9,268 nucleotides of DNA from SIG459 sp045532145 (GTDB lineage Bacteria > Bacillota > Clostridia > Oscillospirales > Oscillospiraceae): contig JAZSFJ010000083.1 in assembly GCA_045532145.1 (NCBI GenBank), positions 1 to 9,268 of the forward strand, read 5' to 3'. Of this stretch, positions 1 to 5,348 are shown in pieces. Positions within the stretch are counted from its first letter, which is position 1. Every line of letters starts with the position of its first letter. A model generated the notes under the pieces. That model was not told the origin of the DNA. It did not search any database and saw nothing but the letters and a program-made list of their open reading frames with translations. The translations under genes and the position numbers were made by a program.

Positions 1-173
1 GTAGGAGTAGGGGGAGGAGTGACTGCGGCGGCAGCTTCCTCGGCGCTCACCTCATAGCGGTGGTTTCCCGGCATATATTCGTCAGTAAAGCTGTGGCCGT
101 TGCCGGTCTGCAGAAAATATACAGCGGCGATGATCACAAGGCCGATGACGGCTGTGAGAATATTTCTCTTCAT
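1..173 (-). CDS. N-terminal part of a membrane-anchored protein, cut by the window edge
   Basis: I do not recognise the family. The visible 57 codons start at ATG 173 and read MKRNILTAVIGLVIIAAVYF, so a short basic head is followed by one hydrophobic segment (about residues 5-19). There is no lipobox cysteine, so this is either an uncleaved N-terminal anchor or a signal peptide. The part after it is polar (about residues 21-45), then becomes alanine-rich and enters a Pro/Thr stretch (TPPPTPT) at the window edge, as in a linker between a membrane anchor and an extracytoplasmic domain. The start is well supported: AAGGAG lies 8 bases upstream (182-187), and a consensus promoter lies at 224-252. 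It is separated from malQ by a terminator, so it is a separate transcription unit. The function cannot be told from this fragment. Confidence 0.75.
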   Translation of the reverse strand, partial: MKRNILTAVIGLVIIAAVYFLQTGNGHSFTDEYMPGNHRYEVSAEEAAAAVTPPPTP

Positions 174-223
174 ATTAAAAACTCCTTGGCTTTGGAAGAT
201 AGAATTACACTATAAATCGGTTT

Positions 224-252
224 ATTTTACTCCATTCCCCCGAAACTGTCAA
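224..252 (-). promoter_or_regulatory. Promoter of the left-edge membrane protein
   Basis: On the minus strand there is a perfect -35 box TTGACA (252-247), a 17-base spacer and a -10 box TAAAAT (229-224). Predicted transcription starts near 217, giving a leader of about 44 bases before the ATG at 173. The box lies directly after the malQ terminator, which fits an independent unit. Confidence 0.75.
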
Positions 253-258
253 TCGCTT

Positions 259-289
259 AAAAATGCCCCTGTCGGAAAGACAGGGGCAT
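259..289 (-). terminator. Rho-independent terminator after malQ
   Basis: An 11-base perfect stem (ATGCCCCTGTC at 263-273 pairing with 279-289, loop 274-278) is followed on the minus strand by a short T run (262-259). It begins 13 bases past the malQ stop codon. The T run is short, but the stem is GC-rich. Confidence 0.85.
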
Positions 290-302
290 CGTGTGCATAT
301 TC

Positions 303-1781
303 TTATCGCTGATAGAGCTTTGTGAGCTTTTTGATCTTGGCAGTGAGCTCAGGTGTGATGGCTTCGCCGCTCATGCGCCAGCGCCAGTTGCCGGAGGGCA
401 GACCGGGAGTGTTCATACGGGCAGCGTCATCGAGCTCCAGATAGTCCTGCATCTGAGCCACGAAGAGATCGGCCACAGAGGCCATGCCGCAGCGAAGGAT
501 GGGCCACACAAGCTCTGCCTTCTCATCTGCTCCAAGATAATCACGGAGGAAGCCGAGGGTCTTCTCCCCTGCCGTATCCAGCCATCCCTTGAGGGTGGAG
601 TTATCGTGGGTGCCTGCGTAGCAAATGGTATTGTTGGGGTAGTTGTGGGGCAGGTAGTCATTGTCGCTGCCGCCGTCGAATGCAAATTCCAGCACCTTCA
701 TGCCCGGGAAGCCGGAGTCGGCAAGAAGCTTGATAACTCCGTCGGTGAGAAGGCCAAGGTCCTCTGCAATGAACATTATGTCGGGGAAGCGCTCCTTCAT
801 CCGGCCTATGAAGTCCATACCGGGGCCTTTTACCCATTCGCCCTTCTTGGCAGTGGTCTCGCCGTAGGGCACAGACCAATAGGCCCCGAAGCCGCGGAAA
901 TGGTCGATGCGTATCACGTCGTAGAGCTTGCCTGCGCCCTCTATGCGGCGCAGCCACCAGTCATAGCCATTTTCAGCCATTGCGTCCCAGCGGTAGAGGG
1001 GATTGCCCCAGAGCTGGCCGTCCTCGGAGAAATAATCGGGGGGAACTCCGGACACCGCCTTGGGCAGATTCTTCTCGTCAAGGAGGAAGCCCAGAGGCTC
1101 GGCCCAGACTTCAGCGGAGTCCATGGCCACATATATGGGCATATCGCCTATAATACCAAGACCCTTTTTGTGCAGATATTCCCGGAGAGCGTTCCACTGG
1201 CGGTAGAAAAGGAACTGGATATAGACAAAAAGCTTCACGTCCTCTTCGAGAAGGGCGCTGTACTTTTCAACAGCCTCTGCCTTATGGAGGCGTATACCCT
1301 CATCGGGCCACTGGGTCCATGCCTTCATGCCGAAATGACGCTTGCAGGCCATAAAGAGAGCATAATCGAAAAGCCAGGAGCCGTTTTCTTCCATGAAAAG
1401 GCCCAGAGCTTCGGCATCTTTGTCCCAGCCCCGCTCCATAGCCAGACGGAGAACATTGAAGCGGCTCTCATAGACCTTGCCGTAATCCACGTTCAGGGGG
1501 TCATCGCCCCAGTTTATACCCTCAAGCTCGCTGTTTTCCAGAAGTCCGTCCCGGATGAGCATATCAAGGTCCACAAAATAGGGATTGCCGGCCCGGGAAG
1601 AAAAGCTCTGGTAGGGAGAGTCGCCCATGCTGGTGGGACCTGCAGGCAGCACCTGCCACCAGCTCTGGCCTGCTTCAGCCAGAAAATCCGCAAAATCGTA
1701 GGCCGCCTTGCCCAGAGTTCCAATGCCGTAGGGAGAAGGCAGTGAGGAAATGGGCATCAGAATACCGCTGCTTCTTTTCAT
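303..1781 (-). CDS. malQ: 4-alpha-glucanotransferase (amylomaltase, GH77)
   Basis: Cytoplasmic disproportionating enzyme that transfers 4-alpha-glucan segments between maltodextrins or to glucose, in maltose/starch and glycogen metabolism. The 492-residue length fits the short bacterial amylomaltase type of about 500 residues. The N-terminus (SSGILMPISSLPSPYGIGTLG, residues 4-24) is typical of GH77. All three catalytic carboxylates are visible: nucleophile D293 in VIRIDHFRGF, acid/base E340 in FIAEDLG, and D393 in AGTHDN. Other family segments are GDSPYQSFSSRAGNP (53-67) and GDMPIYVA (212-219). The start at ATG 1781 has AGGAAAGG upstream with a rather long 12-base gap. It begins 26 bases after the stop of the LacI-type gene, so the two are almost surely co-transcribed and malQ is under that regulator. 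The frame is intact and no key residue is missing. Confidence 0.97.
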   Translation of the reverse strand: MKRSSGILMPISSLPSPYGIGTLGKAAYDFADFLAEAGQSWWQVLPAGPTSMGDSPYQSFSSRAGNPYFVDLDMLIRDGLLENSELEGINWGDDPLNVDYGKVYESRFNVLRLAMERGWDKDAEALGLFMEENGSWLFDYALFMACKRHFGMKAWTQWPDEGIRLHKAEAVEKYSALLEEDVKLFVYIQFLFYRQWNALREYLHKKGLGIIGDMPIYVAMDSAEVWAEPLGFLLDEKNLPKAVSGVPPDYFSEDGQLWGNPLYRWDAMAENGYDWWLRRIEGAGKLYDVIRIDHFRGFGAYWSVPYGETTAKKGEWVKGPGMDFIGRMKERFPDIMFIAEDLGLLTDGVIKLLADSGFPGMKVLEFAFDGGSDNDYLPHNYPNNTICYAGTHDNSTLKGWLDTAGEKTLGFLRDYLGADEKAELVWPILRCGMASVADLFVAQMQDYLELDDAARMNTPGLPSGNWRWRMSGEAITPELTAKIKKLTKLYQR

Positions 1782-1807
1782 AACAAGTTCTTACCTTTCC
1801 TGTATCT

Positions 1808-2821
1808 CTATTTAATATCAGCTATGCTGCCGCCGGCTACAAAGCCGGGTTCGAGAACTATGTGCTCTGCCTTGCCGCTGCGCTCCATCATGCCCACAAG
1901 CACCCCGGCACTCTGCTCACCCAGCGCCACTGTGGGCTGGGCAAAGGTTGAGAGACTGGGAACTGTGTAGGCCGACATCTCCATACCGTCCACGCCCAGC
2001 ACGGAACAGTCCTCCGGCACCAGGCGTCCCTTGACGCTGAGAGCCTTTATAACGGCTATGGCAAGGGTATCGGAAACGGCAAACACCGCGGAAAAATCAA
2101 GTCCCCGGTCAATGGCCCTTTCCACCGCCTCCCTGGCGGCGGCCATTGAATACTCCCCTGCCTCCAGAATCAGCGAGGGGTCAAATTCAATACCGCTTTC
2201 AAAGAGGGCCTTGCGGTAGCCCATGTAGCGCAGCTCGCCTATGGAGCGGTCATCCACGTTACTGAGCACCACCGCGATGCGCCTGTGCCCACGGTTTATG
2301 AGGGTCATGGCGGCGTCATAGCCGGTTTTTATATCGTCTATGGTAACGGAGGAATAGCTCTCAGCCGGGAGACGGCCAAAAATATTCGTATAGGTACAGC
2401 AGACAAAGGGCACATCCAGCTTCTCTATGTCCGCGGGGGAATAATCGAAACGGCCTCCCAGAAAAACAAGGCCCCGGAGGCGCTTGCTCCTGGCCAGCTT
2501 CGCCCCGGCCCAGAGCTCATCCTCGCCGTGACGCACACTCTCTATCACCACAGTGTAGCCGGCCGCGGAAAACACCTTTTCCATTACGCCGATTACATCC
2601 GCATAGAAGGGGCTGCTGTTACCGCGAAACAGTATTCCAACAGCGTCGGAAACCGGAGTGACCAGATCCCTGGCGCTGCCGTTGGGCACGAAGTTGAGCT
2701 CCTTCACCGCTCTGAGCACCTTTTCCCGCACACTGTCGCTGACGTCGGGCTTATCGTTCAGCACCCTTGAAACTGTGCTGACAGAGACGCCGCAGTAGCG
2801 GGCCACATCCTTTATGGTCAC
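1808..2821 (-). CDS. LacI-family transcriptional regulator, likely controlling malQ
   Basis: Predicted sugar-responsive DNA-binding repressor of 337 residues with the usual LacI/GalR layout. The helix-turn-helix lies at about residues 2-22 (TIKDVARYCGVSVSTVSRVLN), the hinge NGSARDL at about 47-53, and the rest is a periplasmic-binding-protein-like effector domain, with family segments such as VFAVSDTLAIAVIKAL, SVLGVDGMEM and a closing PGFVAGGSIADI. I chose GTG 2821 as start because it puts TIKDVA right at the N-terminus, as in the family, and AGGTGG lies 5 bases upstream. The open frame continues upstream to a TTG at 2920, but that would overlap the predicted promoter and both operators and adds about 33 residues foreign to the family. 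GTG 2830 is a second, weaker possibility. The link to malQ suggests a maltodextrin-type effector, which is inference. Confidence 0.93.
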   Translation of the reverse strand: MTIKDVARYCGVSVSTVSRVLNDKPDVSDSVREKVLRAVKELNFVPNGSARDLVTPVSDAVGILFRGNSSPFYADVIGVMEKVFSAAGYTVVIESVRHGEDELWAGAKLARSKRLRGLVFLGGRFDYSPADIEKLDVPFVCCTYTNIFGRLPAESYSSVTIDDIKTGYDAAMTLINRGHRRIAVVLSNVDDRSIGELRYMGYRKALFESGIEFDPSLILEAGEYSMAAAREAVERAIDRGLDFSAVFAVSDTLAIAVIKALSVKGRLVPEDCSVLGVDGMEMSAYTVPSLSTFAQPTVALGEQSAGVLVGMMERSGKAEHIVLEPGFVAGGSIADIK

Positions 2822-2856
2822 GGTCTCCACCTCTCTCTTACCATGGAACGCACTTT

Positions 2857-2870
2857 CGGCAACGTTGCCG
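2857..2870. promoter_or_regulatory. Operator 1: 14-base perfect palindrome
   Basis: CGGCAACGTTGCCG is a perfect dyad centred on CG at 2863/2864, the usual symmetry of LacI/GalR-family operators. It lies about 15-28 bases downstream of the predicted transcription start of the regulator-malQ operon, where a bound repressor would block transcription. The likely ligand is the adjacent LacI-type protein (autoregulation, inferred). Confidence 0.65.
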
Positions 2871-2881
2871 GAAACGTTTTC
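2870..2881. promoter_or_regulatory. Operator 2: CG-centred near-palindrome
   Basis: GGAAACGTTTTC has a perfect AAACGTTT core (2872-2879), a matching outer pair and one mismatch. It resembles CcpA/MalR-type cre sites (AAACGTTT core). Its centre is exactly 12 bases from that of operator 1, and the two abut. It lies at about +4 to +15 of the predicted transcript. It may bind the local regulator, CcpA, or both. Confidence 0.55.
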
Positions 2882-2891
2882 ATCTACGACT

Positions 2892-2920
2892 AATATAGTC
2901 CCCTTTTTCCCCCGCGTCAA
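2892..2920 (-). promoter_or_regulatory. Promoter of the LacI regulator-malQ operon
   Basis: The minus strand shows -35 TTGACG (2920-2915), a 17-base spacer and -10 TATATT (2897-2892). Predicted start is near 2885, giving a leader of about 64 bases to GTG 2821 that contains both operators. Confidence 0.7.
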
Positions 2921-2942
2921 TGATTTTCATATGTTTAAAAAG

Positions 2943-2976
2943 AAAAATGAGCGGAAGGTTCCTTCCGCTCATTTTT
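2943..2976 (-). terminator. Strong terminator after the cytidylate kinase-like gene
   Basis: Perfect inverted repeat with 16-base arms (2943-2958 and 2961-2976) and TT at the centre. The GC core ATGAGCGGAAGG is flanked by A and T runs, so a U tract follows the stem in either direction. It starts 19 bases past the kinase-like stop codon and closes the transporter operon. Its symmetry would also let it work on the plus strand. Confidence 0.92.
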
Positions 2977-2995
2977 CCCTATGCAATATGCTCTA

Positions 2996-3598
2996 TCAGT
3001 CCTGAGCCATCCGTCTGCGGACGTAGTCGGCAATAAATTCCGCCGTGCCCTCAACGCCCAGCTTGTTGCTCTTAAGCACCACATCGTAGCTGGCAGGGTC
3101 TCCCCATTTAACATGGCAGAACTGGTTATGGTAGTTCTTTCGCTTATTATCTACCCATGTCATGTATCTCTGGGCCTGAATGCGGTTATAACCGAGTTCT
3201 TCATTCACCCTCTGGATTTTGTAGTCCTCGTCGGCGGTAATGAAAATCCGCACCAGCAGGCAGGGATAGTCAAGGAGAGCCTTGATTCCGGCTCTTCCCA
3301 GAATAACGAAGCTTTCACCCTCATCTGCCTTGCCCTTGAGAAACTCACGCTGGAGCTCAACCACCTGTTCCTCGGGGGAATTGGAATAGCCGGCCACCTT
3401 GCGGCTGCCAATGCGTTTTTTGGGAGTTTCGTCGAACTTTTCAAGATTTGTAGTGTCGATATCGAATTTTTCGCCGATCTCGGCAAAAATGTTTTTGTCA
3501 TAAACGGTGATGCCAAGCTTCTCACCCAGAAGTCTTGCGACCTCCAGACCGCCGCTTCCGGCTTCCCGTCCTACGGTGATGATGACCTGTTTCTCCAT
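2996..3598 (-). CDS. Cytidylate kinase-like family protein
   Basis: P-loop nucleotide-kinase-like protein of the family often annotated 'cytidylate kinase-like' (about 200 residues), common in Clostridia and without a settled role. From ATG 3598 it has 200 residues. The N-terminus VIITVGREAGSGG is the altered P-loop of this family, followed by EVARLLGEKLG and YDKNI. FVILGRAG lies near residue 100, and the lid-type basic segment DNKRKNYHNQF and the WGDPASYDVVLKSNKLG segment near the C-terminus are also typical. The start could instead be GTG 3604, two codons earlier: AAAGGGG (3610-3616, overlapping the upstream stop) is 5 bases from that GTG and 11 from the ATG. It follows the transporter gene by only 10-16 bases, so they share a transcript. 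Real CMP kinase activity is unproven. Confidence 0.88.
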   Translation of the reverse strand: MEKQVIITVGREAGSGGLEVARLLGEKLGITVYDKNIFAEIGEKFDIDTTNLEKFDETPKKRIGSRKVAGYSNSPEEQVVELQREFLKGKADEGESFVILGRAGIKALLDYPCLLVRIFITADEDYKIQRVNEELGYNRIQAQRYMTWVDNKRKNYHNQFCHVKWGDPASYDVVLKSNKLGVEGTAEFIADYVRRRMAQD

Positions 3599-3614
3599 TA
3601 TCACTCACACCCCT

Positions 3615-4961
3615 TTACAGATAATAAAATATCACAAACACAGTGGATATTGCAAGCACAATGACTGTAGCGGGAGCCTGCACCTTGCAGTATTCTCCCC
3701 AGCCTATGGGATAGCCGTTTTTGGCGGCGATGGCCGTTCCAACAACGTTGGCGGAAGCTCCGATGGGAGTTGCGCTGCCGCCTATGTCCGTGCCCATGCT
3801 CAGTGCCCAGGCCAGAGTGCTGAGCTCAATGCCCTGGGTTGCCGCCAAAGCCCGGATAACCGGGATCATTGTAGCCGCGAAGGGGATATTATCCACGAAG
3901 GCACTGGCTATTGCGCTGCCCCAGATGATGATGACCACCATAATAACGGCGTTGCCGCCGCTGAGCTTCTCTATAAGTCCCGCCAGAAGTTCCAAAACAC
4001 CGGTGTATTCAAGGCCGCTGACCGCCATAAAGAGTCCCACGAAGAAAAGTATGGTCTTATAATCCACCTTTTTCAGAAGCTTCCACGCCTTTTTGCCGGA
4101 GCAGGCCAAGGTGAGCAGGGCTATAAAAATGCCGATGGAGCTGACGGTAAGCCCGGTGGCTGCGTGGGTGATAAGCAGCACCACTGCCAGAAGGAAGATG
4201 ATGCAGGAGCAGACAAAGCCGCTCTTGCTGCTGATTGCCGTGGAAGGAGCGGGAGCCATGGACTTGTCCACTACCCGTCCGGCCTTTATCTTCCGGCCCA
4301 TTACTATGTAAAAGTAAGGCACGATGACTACCATGCTTATCAGAACCATTACACCGGTATTGCTTATAAAGTCTACAAAGGTGTAGCCAAGGGAAGTACC
4401 GATAATAATGTTGGGAGGGTCGCCGCACATGGTGGCAGCTCCGCCCAGATTGGCGCAGAACACCTCCGCCAGTATCATGGGCACAGGGTTGGTGCGAATG
4501 AGCCTTGCCAGCTCCGCGGTCACCGCTGCAAGGAACATGATAACGGTTATGGAATCTATGAACATACTGAGCACCGCGCTGAGAAGCATAAAAATAATGA
4601 AAATGGGGGCGGGGCGGTAGTTCACCGCTTTCGCGATGAGCATACACAGCCAGCGGAAAAATCCGCTTTCAGCCATGCCCTCCACCATTACCATCATACC
4701 GGCTATGAAGCAGATAGTCTCCCAGTTGATGCCCGCCGCCGGCTCACTGTGGCCGGTGGAGTACCAAAAGCCCGGATTTACGAAGCTCTCCAGGCTGAGC
4801 ACATTCCATGCCCCCCGGAAGTCTCCCATACAAATAATAAATACCGCCGCCACCGTAAGAATGCCGCAAGCCATAGTAACAATATGACGCTCTATTCTCT
4901 CGGTGACCAGCAGCACAAACATCAGAACAAAAATCACAACAGCAACTATCTGTGCCGCCAT
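3615..4961 (-). CDS. ArsB/NhaD-family (ion transporter superfamily) membrane carrier
   Basis: A 448-residue multi-pass inner-membrane carrier of the citrate-transporter-like/ArsB-NhaD group (members move arsenite, Na+/H+ or organic anions). About ten or more hydrophobic segments span the whole length. Two inverted-repeat signature regions are visible: GGAATMCGDPPNIIIG (173-188) and GTDIGGSATPIGASANVVG (390-408). Each half also has an acidic motif, SMFIDSITV (132-140) and AFVDNIPFAATM (354-365). The substrate cannot be read from sequence. The start at ATG 4961 has GGAGGGGAG a few bases upstream, and a promoter lies at 5029-5057. It heads an operon with the cytidylate kinase-like gene. There is no arsR or arsC next to it, so an arsenite role has no contextual support. 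Na+/H+ or dicarboxylate transport are alternatives. Confidence 0.9.
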   Translation of the reverse strand: MAAQIVAVVIFVLMFVLLVTERIERHIVTMACGILTVAAVFIICMGDFRGAWNVLSLESFVNPGFWYSTGHSEPAAGINWETICFIAGMMVMVEGMAESGFFRWLCMLIAKAVNYRPAPIFIIFMLLSAVLSMFIDSITVIMFLAAVTAELARLIRTNPVPMILAEVFCANLGGAATMCGDPPNIIIGTSLGYTFVDFISNTGVMVLISMVVIVPYFYIVMGRKIKAGRVVDKSMAPAPSTAISSKSGFVCSCIIFLLAVVLLITHAATGLTVSSIGIFIALLTLACSGKKAWKLLKKVDYKTILFFVGLFMAVSGLEYTGVLELLAGLIEKLSGGNAVIMVVIIIWGSAIASAFVDNIPFAATMIPVIRALAATQGIELSTLAWALSMGTDIGGSATPIGASANVVGTAIAAKNGYPIGWGEYCKVQAPATVIVLAISTVFVIFYYL

Positions 4962-5028
4962 TTGTTCTCCCCTCCTTTAAAAGTTCAAAAAACGGGTCAA
5001 AATCAATATATTCACGGCTATTAACTAT

Positions 5029-5057
5029 ATTTTAGTCCCGTTTTTCCGAAAACGCAA
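5029..5057 (-). promoter_or_regulatory. Promoter of the transporter-kinase operon
   Basis: Minus-strand -35 TTGCGT (5057-5052), 17-base spacer and -10 TAAAAT (5034-5029). Predicted start is near 5022, giving a leader of about 60 bases. The -35 is weaker than consensus, which would fit a need for an activator at the palindrome just upstream. Confidence 0.6.
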
Positions 5058-5067
5058 GCCAAGGTAT

Positions 5068-5091
5068 CGAAAATGAACGCGTTCATTTTCG
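5068..5091. promoter_or_regulatory. 24-base perfect palindrome, probable regulator binding site
   Basis: The half-site CGAAAATGAACG is followed immediately by its exact reverse complement, centred at 5079/5080 with no spacer. It sits 10 bases upstream of the -35 box of the transporter promoter, with its centre near -58. This is a usual position for an activator, and it is about 200 bases from the other promoter. With no T run after it and no loop, it is a poor terminator. The cognate protein is not evident in this window. Confidence 0.6.
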
Positions 5092-5103
5092 TGCATAATG
5101 CAC
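5091..5103. promoter_or_regulatory. 13-base palindrome adjoining the 24-base palindrome
   Basis: GTGCAT-A-ATGCAC, with 6-base arms around one central base, shares its first base with the preceding palindrome. It could be a second binding site or an extension of the first. Short palindromes of this size arise by chance more often, so this is a weaker call. Confidence 0.35.
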
Positions 5104-5243
5104 AATCGCATACCACCTTTTTGCCATTTTCCAGTATTTTCTTATTTTTCTCTGCCGCTTTTTATTCTCCTTCTGCCGGTTTGCAGTTTCCCAAGCTTTG
5201 CCCATATTTTTCGCCATCTTCACGCCGAAAAAACAAAAGTATC

Positions 5244-5272
5244 TTGTCATATTCTTCCGCTTCGTATATAAT
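5244..5272 (+). promoter_or_regulatory. Promoter of the Na/Pi symporter gene
   Basis: TTGTCA (5244-5249), a 17-base spacer and a perfect TATAAT (5267-5272). Predicted start is near 5279, with a leader of about 70 bases. Inverted half-sites AAGTATC (5237-5243) and GATACTT (5275-5281) flank the two boxes. Confidence 0.75.
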
Positions 5273-5348
5273 ATGATACTTGTAGAGATATCGAAAACAG
5301 CATGAAACTCGCGAATAATATCAATCATAAAGATATGGAGATGCCAGA

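Larger units (their letters stand above)
4962..5348. other. Divergent intergenic region with two promoters and palindromes
   Basis: The 387 bases between the divergent transporter and Na/Pi symporter genes hold a minus-strand promoter (5029-5057), a plus-strand promoter (5244-5272), a 24-base palindrome (5068-5091) and an adjoining 13-base palindrome (5091-5103). Positions 5104-5235 are pyrimidine-rich on the plus strand. Two short open frames here lack ribosome binding sites and look spurious. I see no RNA gene or riboswitch fold. Confidence 0.7.

Noticed and set aside
291..1745. Open frame of 484 codons on the plus strand opposite malQ
   Set aside because: It is the antisense shadow of a clear GH77 gene with all catalytic residues. 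No ribosome binding site and no recognisable domain. The codon bias of the real gene keeps the opposite frame open.
3615..4961. Arsenite resistance locus, because of the ArsB/NhaD-type carrier
   Set aside because: There is no arsR, arsC, arsA or arsD next to it, and the partner gene is a cytidylate kinase-like protein. Family membership alone does not give the substrate.
3507..5024. Open frame of 505 codons on the plus strand opposite the transporter
   Set aside because: The translation is rich in His, Gly and Asn without membrane or domain features, and it is the reverse of a clear carrier gene. It would also overlap the kinase-like gene and the promoter.
5073..5328. Two short open frames in the divergent region (67 codons plus strand, 81 codons minus strand, the latter Lys/Arg-rich)
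   Set aside because: Neither has a ribosome binding site. The plus-strand one starts inside the 24-base palindrome and both run across the Na/Pi promoter. Base composition explains the residues.
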